Origin: Fragilaria crotonensis
Lineage: Eukaryota; Bacillariophyta; Fragilariophyceae; Fragilariales; Fragilariaceae
Length of the DNA: 58,152 nt
Assembly (NCBI GenBank): GCA_022925895.1
Contig: JAKSYS010000389.1
Location: 1 to 58,152, forward strand
Reading direction: 5' to 3'
Positions 34,133 through 45,024 of this stretch are shown piece after piece (positions within the stretch are counted from its first letter, which is position 1; every line of letters begins with the position of its first letter). The position numbers and the translations under genes were made by a program. The notes under the pieces are model-generated. The model was not told where the DNA came from. It worked only from the letters and a program-made list of their open reading frames with translations, and searched no databases.

Positions 34133-35413
34133 GGACTGCAACAATAACCAATGTCTTTTTGTCTTTGATACAATGTTTTCTCAAATTCTACTCAAGTAAG
34201 GAAAAGTGATGGGTGATGGGCAAGTAATGGCGAAAGATTCAATGGGCGTCCGTCGTCGATAGTCGATATTCGTCGAAACTTCAAGTGAAACGAGATCGGC
34301 CATACACATGCGCCCTGTTGAAGGGCAGATCGAAATGACGCAATATCCAGTAAATGACGGTTTGGCGTATTCGGCAAAACCGCACAAAGCACATCCGAGG
34401 CGACATGCTAACACTACAATCTCGACGATGTGGCAAAACCGATCCCTCGACAAGATGATTGATCAATTGGATCGTCGTTGAGATAAAAAGGAGCTTGAGA
34501 AAACTCTTGAGTGGCTGTGCCAAACCGCAGAAATGTGACGTCGAAAACGTTGCATTTTTTGCTACTCTGTAATCCCGGTAGAGCCATGAGCCATGAGCCA
34601 TGAGCCATGAGCCATGAGCCATGAGCCATGAGCCATGAGCCATGAGCCATGAGCCATGAGCCATGAGCCATCATGGTGTCTACAAAAACAGATACAATGG
34701 ATATCGATGCGCGTTGAGATGTCTCTGCTGCAAGGCAGTCGCGGCATATCTGTCTAATACCTGCACAAACCATACACCACAAACCATACATGGCCAACAA
34801 AAGAAAGATACTCGAGTACACAACTTACACAAATAATCTTGCACGCAACTACCGGGATCACCCGGCACCTGGTTCGTCTCGGCGTAGCATACTTCAGGTT
34901 CTTTGTCGTCACCACTCTCTCGGTCCTTGACATGGAGAAATGACGCGGTGAGGCAAGTTTTTGTCCTAAATTGCATCAAACTTATCATCTGCTATCTGTA
35001 TGACGACATCCAGAAATGTTTGTGAAGTAGCTGGTTGGCGCTACATACAGAATCCGGATTTTGAGGATGATCCGACGATGAAGCAGATTGTTTGGCATCA
35101 TCACTCTCGGCGAGCATGGGGTTGAATTGACATTAGTGTTGCAAGAACAAGATCAACATCCGTGTTCCCCGATCACACATGCGAATGTCGTCGAAAATTA
35201 GTAGTTTTAGTTGTCAAAACTACATAAAGAACCCAGAAGTTCGAAATGTGCCAGGTTAAAGAGTCGTCTCGATCCTGGGAATCTATTGCATAGCGACTTA
35301 CAGGAGAGAAACACGCGCATAGGGGGGGATGTCGACAACGATAACAAAGTATGGAATTGATTGGCTTAGCGTATCGTAGTAAAAGGTAGCAGGCAGATAG
35401 ACTGCACCAATCC
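34133..35413. other. intergenic between EGY copies 2 and 3
   Basis: About 1.3 kb. It holds the heptanucleotide array and otherwise short unsupported frames. It is presumably the promoter of EGY copy 2 at its left side. Confidence 0.4.
34581..34671. repeat. 13-copy heptanucleotide microsatellite (GAGCCAT)n
   Basis: Thirteen perfect copies of GAGCCAT (91 bp) are followed by CATGGTG. It is not in a supported gene. Because 7 is not a multiple of 3 but the array is open in all minus frames, it creates spurious MAHGSWL-repeat open frames. Confidence 0.95.
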
Positions 35414-37372
35414 TTATTGCAAGGGCAATATCGCCAGAAGTGCCACACCATAAAGTCCAAATCCGGCGGCACTTCGAAAGATGTCCACCTTGGTCACTTC
35501 CTCGCGGCATGGAATTTCCATATCATTCTGGGCAACATTATTGAGAGCCCACGCTCCCAAAGAATGTCGCTGCTTTGATCGACAAATATAGTGGCGACCA
35601 AAAGGGCAAACCATGTTGCACCTCCCACAAGTAAATGACCGGATCGACCAAAGATGGCTTGCGAGATTCGACCACCGTCGGTTGAGCCAAGTGGGAGCAT
35701 CTCGACAGCCTGAATGATAAGTCCAGCAAATCCACCAATTGCGAAGGGGTGAAGTGACACAGAGTTTCCTGGATTTTGACTAGTGATCACGCCGCTACCA
35801 CCAAAGAGAAAGTCAATGATAACACTTCCGAGACTGCTCAACTTGATTTCTTCCACAGTCAGAGCTGGAAAGTACTTTAGCGCCTCTGGATCCGCAATAA
35901 GCGTCTCTTGAACCCCGTACACCAGAAGAATGATGGAGGTGGTTATTCCCATGAATGGGCCGATCAATGCAAAGTCGAATAGGGACGTCAAGTTGGGCGG
36001 CGACGACAAGAGGTTGGTGCGAAAGCCGAGATTCGGAAGTTTGTCGTAAAATGGTAGGGGTGTTGGCGTGCTTATGTCAAACTACAAGAACGAAGCGAGC
36101 GTTAGAGGCAATCAAGGAGCAAAGCATAGCACGTTCAAGAGAGTTTTTGCTCGTACTGACCTTATCTTTTCGAGCAATCAAGAAATGGCCCGCCTCATGA
36201 AGAAGTTGGATGATTGCCAAGGGTAAAAATACCTCGAATAAGTGGCCATTGAACACGTCGATTCCAGAAAAGTCGCCAAGCGCTGAACGATCCGCCAGCT
36301 GCACAGCAATGTTTTCGTTTTTGGAATAAACACTGAGGCCGTACAGAAACGTTGTGACAGCAGCAATCCCAGCACTGATGGGGAAAATCCAGGCAGATTC
36401 AGAAGAAAAATCCTTGTTAAGCAACACTAACACTGCGTCGCCATTCTTTGTACCCTCAGGTTGATTGAATCCAGACGTCGTAATGTCAGGAAGCAGCGAG
36501 ACTTGGGCGTTCCAGTTCAACGGCAACTTCTTATCCAAACTTGCAATCAACTCCTTAGGAGACTTCTTTGCGTTGACCCCGCGCACGACGTAACCTCCAG
36601 GAATGGCTTCGGCGTTCCCTCGTACCACAAATACGCTGTTGTCCGAAAGGACTCCCATGAGCGTTTCCAAGTCACGTGTGGTTACGGTACTGCTTTCCTT
36701 TCTCGTCACTCGACCTAATTGTTGTTTGACAACATTGTCCAACTGAACTTGATCAACGTTCTTTCCGCCAAGCAGCTGAGCTACCAAGTCATCAGCGTCC
36801 ACCGGCTTACCTTCAACAGCAAGCCCAAATGTGGCATCGGTGCGACGTTGTAAAATCTGGTGCGCTAGCTGAACGCTGTCTTCAAGTTTCTTTACTGTCA
36901 ACTGTTGTCGTTGTTCATAGAGACGTGCCACGATTTCTGGTATCTGCGCTACTGTGGGATACGGCAACGACCCTCTGAATTCATTTCAAGTGCACTATAG
37001 AGACCCAGTTTGAGGACAGAGGTAGGGTGGCATAGGCCCGAATTGCGGATTGAAAATCTTCCATCGATAGCCCGGCGGGACAGACGGGAGCAGAAGTCAA
37101 CTGATCCACTCGTTGTTCCACGGAATCAAACAATGCCTTGAGTTGATCCGTGTCAGCATCCTCGTTTTGAAGGGTCTCCTCAAGGATATCTATTTTTCAA
37201 TTGCTTCCCGCGCTACCTTCAGCTCTTGCTCCAGAATTTCACGATCTGAATTACCTCCAACGAAGAGTTGTTTGCCTCTATTCCAGCCTCGTCGAATTGA
37301 GAACGGGGCTACGCAATGAAACGAATACACCATGCACGGCATCAGAAGCATTACGGTGAATCGTTTCGCCAT
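35414..37372 (-). CDS. EGY-type site-2 intramembrane metalloprotease, plastid-targeted (copy 3)
   Basis: The start MAKRFTVMLLMPCMV at 37372 gives a signal peptide with a VYSFHCVAP junction. A charged helical region follows (EILEQELKVAREAIEK), then IPGGYVVRG (about 36595), the zinc motif LLHEAGHFLIARKDK (about 36190) and STDGGRISQAIFGRSGH (about 35670). Intron 36082-36160 (GT-AG) leads into FDISTPTPLPFYDKLP. The end is YGVALLAILPLQ. Breaks: a T5 run at 37193-37197, where one extra base turns EAIEK-stop into EAIEKIDILEE; a gap near 36970-37010 that may be a short intron; and one near 35560. It is tandem with copy 2 and more diverged from it than copies 1 and 2 are from each other (by eye). Confidence 0.85.
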
Positions 37373-37707
37373 TGTGGAACCAATGCTGGACGAGATCGCA
37401 AGACCGGATGAATGATGATTGAGGCGCGGCTTTGTGGAAAAGCACTGGCTGGCTCTTTAATCGTTACACGTCTAATGTGTTACAAGGATTGAAGAATGGG
37501 AGAGTTGACGATGATACCATTGTAGGGAGGGGCCATCACTACCGTAGTTTGTCGGGTTCTGATCTCGGATTCAAGCGAGACAAGCCACGCTGAGTCATGC
37601 TCTACTCAAGTACTTGTACCGGTACAGAGTATTGTCTGTTGTTTGTCGTGCTGTACACTGGAGTACTACATTCTACACGCTACGGAGAACAGGCTATGTT
37701 CCATGTT

Positions 37708-38029
37708 CAGGCATGTTTGTTTAAGTCAGTAGCCTTATTTTCCTAGAATAAGCTATTTAAGGCGCCGAATAAGAATATGACCGCCTATTTTAGACACTTT
37801 ACAAATTGAAACCATTTCTACGTAGAAATTATACATAGACTGTCTACCATGTTACTGTCGAGCTGTACAGAGGGGAAATTTAACCAAATAAAAGTGCTTA
37901 TTTTAGGCAAAACTCAAGCTCCGATCAGGCATACGGGCAAAAAAAACGCTTATTTTAGGCGCCGTGTCAACCTTTATTTTAGGAAGTTGAGGCGGGAACC
38001 CGGGAGATCGCCTTAAATAAACATGCCTG
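37708..38029. mobile_element. second hAT-type MITE family with exact 8-bp target duplication
   Basis: Terminal inverted repeats CAGGCATGTTT(G/A)TTTAAG(T/G)C lie at 37708-37727 and 38010-38029, with two mismatches. The flanks are TCCATGTT at 37700-37707 and again at 38030-38037, a perfect 8-bp duplication. The interior repeats words like CTTATTTTAGG and GGCGCCG, and has no coding capacity. It shares only the CAGGC start with the element at 25975, so it is a separate family. Confidence 0.88.
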
Positions 38030-38319
38030 TCCATGTTCCATCATACCATGATGGGTTTGCTAATCACGGTCTTTTTCCGAGTAGTCATGAGTCATGACTA
38101 TGACTACTGGGGCCTGGGGCCCCTCGAGCAAGTAGTTAATCAACTACAAGGTACTAGTAATCAACTCCCAGTGACTACCCCATGACTACCCGGACTCGCA
38201 CCACGCGCGGACGAAATTTTTTTTCAGCCAAATATAGTACAAAAATGCTACTAGGCCATAACAAGATCACTGAAGCAAGCACTTTCATGCCCATTCTCGG
38301 GGCAAAAAAAAATTAGCCC

Positions 38320-40490
38320 AAATTGGCAGTGGCTTGTCCCCAGTTTGAAGCCCAGAGAATCATAGTCATTGTAAATTGTCCTGTTATGGAATCATTGCCG
38401 TATATCCAACAAAACACTAAGAAATTCCTTTGTCGGCATGACAAAAACCCATTGAGCAGCTGCCACTCCCATGTTTGGCAATATATCCAAATGCATCTGA
38501 ATAAGGGGCCAATCCAAGATGATCCACTTTGAAGCCCAAGGAATCACAATCATTGCGAAATATCCTGTCAGCAAAGAATAAATGTCATGCATCTGACAAG
38601 ACACCCAAAGAAATTCTATGTCTGCATGAAAGAAACCCATTGAGTAGCTATCATTCTTGGCTGTCCTTGTCAAAGATTGTGATTGCAGCCCAACAAGGAT
38701 AAACAAGTACGCAGTTGCTTGTCCCCAGTTTGAAGCCCAGGGAATCACATTCAATGCCAAATGTTCTGTAATAGAATCATTGTCATTGTTGCCACAAGAC
38801 ACCCAGGCATTTGCTTGACTGCACTACAAAAAAGCCTTTGAGCAGTTGTCACTCTTGTCCTTGTCAGAAATTGTGATTGCAGCCCAAGGTGAGACAAATT
38901 GGCAGTTGCTTGTCCCCAGTTTGAAGCCCAAGGAATCACATTCATTGCAAGGAGTCTGCTTGTCATAGCATCATTGTCATGCATCTGACAAGGCACTCAG
39001 ACATTTGTTTGACTGCATGACAAAACCCCACTGAGCAGCCAGTTGTCACTCCTGCCCCTGTCAGAAATTGTGATTGTATCCCAAGATTGGGGAAATGGAA
39101 AGTTGTCCCCAGTTTGAAGCCCAGGGAATCACATTCAATGCCAAATGTTCTGTGATAGAATCATTGTCATGGTTGCAACAAGACACCCAGGCATTTGTTT
39201 GACTGCACTACAAAAGCCATTGAGCAGTTGTCACTCTTGTCCTTGTCAGAAATTGTGATTGCAGCCCAAGGTGAGACAAATTGGCAGTTGCTTGTCCCCA
39301 GTTTGAAGCCCAAGGAATCACATTCATTGCAAAAGAGTCTTGTCATAGCATCATTGTCATGCATCTGACAAGACACTCAGACATTTGTTTGACTGCATGA
39401 CAAAACCCCACTGAGCAGTTGTCACTCCTGCCCTGTCAGAAATTGTGATTGTATCCCAAGATTGGGGAAATGGAAAGTTGTCCCCAGTTTGAAGCCCAGG
39501 GAATCACATTCAATGCCAAATGTTCTGTAATAGAATCATTGTCATTGTTGCCACAAACCCAGGCATTTGCTTGACTGCACTACAAAAGCCTTTGAGCAGT
39601 TGTCACTCTTGTCCTTGTCAGAAATTGTGATTGCAGCCCAAGGTGAGACAAATTGGCAGTTGCTTGTCCCCAGTTTGAAGCCCAAGGAATCACATTCATT
39701 GCAAAGAGTCTTGTCATAGCATCATTGTCATGCATCTAACAAGGCACTCAGACATTTGTTTGACTGCATGACAAAACCCCACTGAGCAGTTGTCACTCCT
39801 GCCCCTGTCAGAAATTGTGATTGTATTCCAAGATTGGGGAAATGGAAAGTTGTCCCCAGTTTGCAGCCCAGGGAATAACATTCAATGCCAAATGGTCTGT
39901 GATAGAATCATTGTCATGGTTGCCACAAGACACTCAGGCATTTGTTTGACTGCACTACAAAAAGCCATTGAGCAGTTGTCACTCTTGTCCTTGTCAGAAA
40001 TTGTGATTGCAGCCCAAGGTGAGACAAATTGGCAGTTGCTTGTCCCCAGTTTGAAGCCCAAGGAATCACATTCATTGCAAAGAGTCTTGTCATAGCATCA
40101 TTGTCATGCATCTGACAAGGCACTCAGACATTTGTTTGACTGCATGACAAAACCCCACTGAGCAGTTGTCACTCCTGCCCCTGTCAGAAATTGTGATTGT
40201 ATCCCAAGATTGGGGAAATGGAAAGTTGTCCCCAGTTTGAAGCCCAGGGAATCACATTCAATGCCAAATGTTCTGTGATAGAATCATTGTCATGGTTGCC
40301 ACAAGACACTCAGGCATTTGTTTGACTGCACTACAAAAAGCCATTGAGCAGTTGTCACTCTTGTCCTTGTCAGAAATTGTGATTGCAGCCCAAGGTGAGA
40401 CAAATTGGCAGTTGCATGTCCCCAGTTTGAAGCCCAAGGAATCACATTCATTGCAAAGAGTCTTGTCATAGCATCATCATCATGCATCTT
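38320..40490. repeat. satellite array, ~375-bp dimeric unit, about 5.7 copies
   Basis: Two related half-units of ~188 bp alternate. Half A carries TTTGAAGCCCAAGGAATCAC...GCAAAGAGTCTTGTCATAG; half B carries AGCCCAGGGAATCACATTC...CCAAATGTTCTGT. The B words occur at about 38730, 39115, 39490, 39862 and 40238 (spacing 374-385). The A words occur at about 38930, 39300, 39672, 40051 and 40426. The left-most copies (38320-38700) are the most diverged. Central copies are nearly identical, consistent with recent unequal exchange. Confidence 0.93.
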
Positions 40491-41862
40491 ATAGGCCCAA
40501 CTCAAGCACAACTGGCAGAGCCATTGACAAAACTTTCTGACGGTCAGATGGAATTGTTATGACCGCTGCCTTCATCCATGAACGCAAGCACATGGTCCGT
40601 AAAAAGTGCAGATGACAGCGATTAGCGAGCTGAAGTAAACTCCCGACCAGCCATACTTTTGACGCGTTCAGCCGGTGTTGATGTTGCTGGTGTCCCAAGG
40701 TAATCCATTGCCATTTGATAATGTGCTGGTAGCACATCCTTGCAGGCCATCCACCATTGAACAATGTCAATGAATGACTGTGAAACGACAAGTCCCATGG
40801 TCAGATATCGATCAACTTCATCGTGAACTGGAGTACTTAGAGCATTGTTACGATCACCATCAAAGACACCACCGCTCCTGGTGGTGTTCGCAAAGTGAGC
40901 TTCAAAGAGAGTTTCTGATCTTGAATCAGAGGCGGGCGCACAGGCGGCAGCTTGTCAGCATATCAATCATTAAGTACACCCTGTATATGACCTTTGATGA
41001 TGGACAGCGTTACAGGGTCAGTCGGCTTGGTGATCTGCGGGTTGAGATAGGCACATACAATTGCTGGGAGCTGTACAAGTTTCTCCTTATAGGCAATAAG
41101 TTTTGCCTTCATAGTTTCTGCCGATAGGGGAGCATGGATATTCTTGAGGACGGGTTCATTGGTCGCACAATATTTGATCAGATGGGAAGTTGAGAGCTGA
41201 ACTAAGTCCATGCTTGATACTTATCATCAAAGTCTGAGTCACGGCTTTGGAATTCTTGATATTGTAGCTATCAAGACATTAAAGTTTGATGTTTATGGTT
41301 GGCATGTACATCAACTAAAATGCATGACTTTAAATGCCCATTGAGCATTCTTCAAATCAACGTGTTTGCCAATACCATGACTACATATTGGCAAAGGAAT
41401 CATAAAGTTGTAGGTTTGACTTAATTGTTTTCAACATTGTATCTGTCAGGTTGTCAATCGTTGACACAGCCAGACACATTTGCTGGTTGAACATCAAGTC
41501 TCATACAAATCAATGCTTGCTACTTATGTCGGGAGTTTGTGGATGTACTAACTTGTGACAGGTCACCAAGTGTTTATTGCCATTGGCTGGACCACCATTG
41601 TGCAGGAAATCAGGCAGTCTATGAATTTCTTCTTGCCTGCATCGATGCAGAGCTTGCAAATGTATGAACACAATATCTTGCAAGAGTTTTTCATTGGTCC
41701 ATTCTTCAAAAGCCAAATATACTGCCACACCCATGATGATCCCATTTCTTTCCTTATGATGGTCTGGTTGCCTTCACCAGATTCATTTGTGTCGTTGTCA
41801 TCAGGGGGTTCTCCCTGCAGAGTAGTGCAATTGACGTCGTCATTCTCTTCACCATCGTTCAT
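40489..41862 (-). pseudogene. hAT transposase remnant (BED finger and dimerisation domain)
   Basis: The minus strand shows, from the N-terminus, a BED-finger-like piece (SSWVWQYIWLL...CKLCIDAGKKK near 41750), a middle piece with LPAIVCAYLNPQITKPTDP (about 41060), and a clear C-terminal hAT dimerisation region. That region runs DEVDRYLTMG..., VQWWMACKDVLPAHYQMA, then GTPATSTPAERVKSMAGREF and TSAR (about 40830-40620). The WW, PATS and ER-x-x-S residues are the family's signature. An in-frame TAA at 40622-40624 follows TSAR; another stop and a frame change lie near 40960. No continuous transposase can be read, so the copy is dead unless several of these are sequence errors. Confidence 0.8.
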
Positions 41863-42029
41863 CGCTCAACACTCAGAACACGAAACTATGCGTACGTACG
41901 CAGTAATCACATTTTTGACTACTACTTTGATTACCACCTTGTACCGGTAGTTAGTCGTAGTCAGTAGTCAGTGGTAATCAGTAGTTAATCAAGTTTTGAC
42001 TACTACTCGGCCGCGTGATTAGCAAACCC

Positions 42030-42810
42030 TTGATATGTCATACATTCCACATGCAGTTTCCACAAAGCTATATATGCGTATGTATATGAGATACTAGTAC
42101 AAGTAGCTGATATACAGTAGGATGCATATGAACATGCTGTACATTGTACATGCTCTATTCATACATGCTATGCATATCCATACATGACGACATTCTAAAA
42201 CCGTACTGTAGGTACAATGTATGATACTACAAAGAACTCGAGTATGTCATACCAATCCTACATGCTACCGGGTACTACTATAGGTAGACATTGATTCAGG
42301 CAAAACAATGTGCATACCGAGTACACATGCAGTACTTGTACTTGAATGTAGAATGGAGTACGTATCGGAAGTATGATGACTATGTCATACCGGTAGCACA
42401 CCGAGTCCCTGGTACTCGTGTACGGATTTAGTACTGCAGTTCTGGGTACTGGGTACTGGATAGGCATCGATCGTTGATCCAACGACGCCGTTGCGCCACA
42501 ATTTTTAAGATTTAGTCGTACATGGCCGGCACCAAAACATAAGTTAAGCCATCCGGTACAAAACTATGTACAATGAACGGCCAAGCCGATCCAATCATGC
42601 GATTTGGTGGGATAGAAAAACATGCCACGCTCCTTCTTCCGCCCAACTGTCGTATCAACTATCAACCGAATCGATCCCGTTGTCAACAGCTTCGATTCGT
42701 TGAGTTCGAAGGAGACGACACGATCGGAGTGTTTGGTATTGCTCTCCCGGTTGATGGGAAGGAGGAAGGTGGTAGTTTGTCTCATAAGTTAAAGCGACAG
42801 CGGAAAAGAA
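42030..42810. other. GTAC-rich spacer upstream of the first beta-propeller gene
   Basis: Dense GTAC/TGTACA/CATAC words lie at 42060-42460. The open frame at 42573-42896 has no recognisable content and overlaps the likely start of the next gene; it may be 5' leader. No other gene supported. Confidence 0.4.
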
Positions 42811-44631
42811 ATGATCCCCACCTTGAGCAACATGAAGCTCCTCGCCCTCCTTTCCGCCACTCTATCGGTGACTGCCCAAATCATTCCTCGGAGTGAGCCT
42901 AAGCCTCTTTGAGCGCCACCGTTCCGTCTGCTAACTACGGGAACGAGTGCAAGATTTACGGCCAAGACGCTGTCTTGATTTGCTCCGGGTCGGATGGCTC
43001 AACCATTGGCATCACCCCAGTGGTGACTCAAGGAGGAGGCTCTTTGGAAGCATCTTCCCAAGGCAACAACTATGTCTAACACACGCAGCACAAGTGGGGT
43101 TGTTTTCGGGTCGAATCCAACCATTGGAAACTACGTCGTCCATGCAGTCTCGTACGTGTAACTTGGTTTGTATGTTTATTGTTCCCTAACTTTTGCCTCA
43201 CCTTGTTTTGTTCGCCGTTTAAAATCATCACGCTCTAACAGTGAAGGGAACGACTTTGCCGACCCATCCTATTGGTAAGCTTTTTGATGGACTGCGAATC
43301 TTGGCCGTTGACAAGCGTTTCTCACTAAGCATCATACCTCTCAATCGACAGCGTTGTGTATGCCTTGAGCCCCGACACTGGCGTTGTTATCTGACTTCCC
43401 AAGCCTTGAGGGCGCTTGCTCGGGAACTCCTGTGATTTCGGGGATGGAGAGTATGTGTTTCTCACCCACATCTCTTGATTGCCGGCCACTTCTCCATTTT
43501 GTCTGCGTCCAAGAATGGTCTTCCCTTGTACTCGCAACTCGACCCAAACCAGCCATATGCACCACCAGGAATTTACTACGACCCGCAGGAGGGATACTAC
43601 CCTGGTGGTTCGGGAAACTCGAATGATATTGTCATGTGGGCGTACCGACCACGTTCCACTGAAACAACTGTGGGGTCTGGATTGACCATGGCCTTCCAGT
43701 TTCCAATTGGATTCACAGGGGAAGCTACCAATCTCGCCATAACAACATTAAGTGTTGTCACTTGGCAAACCATTACGGCACCCAGACTCTTCAATATGGG
43801 TTACAGCATGATGTGGGGTGTCTCACGAAGCGAGTTTCGTGTCTGGAATGGTGGCCTTGGAGATACTCAACACCGGTTTGATAAAGCTGCTACCAACACG
43901 GCGACATTCCCACGTGGTGACCCAAAAGGTCAGGCAAGTTTTGCAGCATTGGAGCTGAGCAGTAGTGCGACAGAACCCATGGCATTTGGAGGCGCAGCGT
44001 CGAGTGTTTTCGCGGCCTTTGACCCAAGTTGGATGAAATGTGGAGACTCAACACGACATTTCCAATCTACGCTGAAGCTCGTATCTCGCCTGACGACGCA
44101 ACTGTGTACTTCGTCGAGCAGAATGGCAGAGTCCATTCCATCGATGTCTTGACAGGAAAGGAGCGCTGGAGCGCGCTTCTTGGTGGCGTTGCAACTACGT
44201 CAAACTTTGCCCAGAGTAAAAGCGGCAAGTTCTTGTACTTCAACAACCAGGGTGGTAAACTCCAGGCATGGCAAGTTGCTGATGCTCCGTCCCCGGCTCC
44301 TTCCTCGTCGCCATCCGGCGCTGAAGCTGAGCCTTCCGTTACACCAACTCGAAACCCCGATTCGAGTACTTCGCTTCCTTCATCGGCGCCTCCGACCTTG
44401 ACGACAACCCTCACGCCTTCCAGCTCATCGACTTCCACCACTCCCGTTCCGTCCTCTACCTTGCTTCCAAGCTTGACCACCGAACAGCCTACTTTTTCTC
44501 CCACTAGCAATGTGGCTACTAGACTTCCAACTGCGGCATCGACCTCTCGCAGCCCGACATCGTCTGCAGTGTCTCATCCAATCGTTGGCATGACTACATT
44601 GTGGGTTGCGGGATTGGTATACTTGCTCTAG
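42811..44631 (+). CDS. secreted PQQ-like beta-propeller protein with S/T/P stalk and C-terminal anchor
   Basis: The start is MIPTLSNMKLLALLSATL (42811; an inner Met at 42832 gives a more compact signal peptide ending near VTAQ). Blades can be seen from repeated YAL-PDTG-VIW type strands: CVVYALSPDTGVVI near 43360, ISPDDATVYFVEQNGRVHS and IDVLTGKERW near 44130. Introns 43152-43241 (GTACGT donor) and 43275-43351 restore AVSEGND and YCVVYALSP. A long Ser/Thr/Pro stalk (44280-44570) precedes a short hydrophobic tail (GMTTLWVAGLVYLL) at the very end, suggesting a GPI or membrane anchor. Breaks near 42910 and 43393 are each restored by one extra base in a run. The ligand is unknown; no PQQ-dehydrogenase catalytic residues were identified. 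Confidence 0.65.
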
Positions 44632-45024
44632 ACGATATGAAAGTTGTGGGGAGGGTGCTTCGTTGGGGCTGTGGGTATGTTCACTGCGGCCATTGTATTA
44701 CCGCTGTTGACCGACTTGGAAACGGCGAGCACCGTTTGAAGAACTTTTGTACGGTGTATGGGAAGAAAATCGAATACTTTCTGGAAACTGGGAGTACTCA
44801 CAGATGAAGCTTCTAACTTTTAACAAAAAGTAACATGCCAACATACCTCATTCGTCAACTTTAGATTCATACGTTAAGCCTCACTAAATCACTGCGTAAG
44901 CAAATTCTTCATCAACTGTAGATGTACCGTACGTGGACGATTCGAGCACTTCAATTTGAGATACGATGGAAGATAATGTTGGAAATGCAGCAGCTAAATA
45001 GTACGTTACAAAATAAGTTGATGT
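44632..45024. other. convergent intergenic stretch, nothing seen
   Basis: The 3' ends of the propeller gene and of the KGGK gene face each other here. No ORF, repeat or RNA gene supported. Confidence 0.4.

Larger units (their letters stand above)
38053..42029. mobile_element. decayed hAT-family DNA transposon carrying a satellite array
   Basis: The outer inverted repeat is GGGTTTGCTAATCACG at 38053-38068 and its complement at 42014-42029. Both ends continue into degenerate subterminal regions full of GTAGTCA/TGACTAC and GTAGTTAATCA words for about 150 bp. In between are a satellite array (38320-40490) and minus-strand remnants of a hAT transposase (40489-41870). The 8-bp target duplication expected for hAT is not obvious. 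The word TCATAC occurs near both ends (38041 and 42037), so the true ends may lie a few bases further out. The left end is only 15 bp from the target duplication of the neighbouring MITE. Confidence 0.7.

Noticed and set aside
34414-34821. Open frames encoding MAHGSWL repeats
   Set aside because: They are the translation of the GAGCCAT heptanucleotide array, which stays open in all minus frames; no gene context.
38320-40490. CRISPR-like array
   Set aside because: The units are long (~188/375 bp) with no short constant repeat and unique spacers; this is a eukaryotic satellite.
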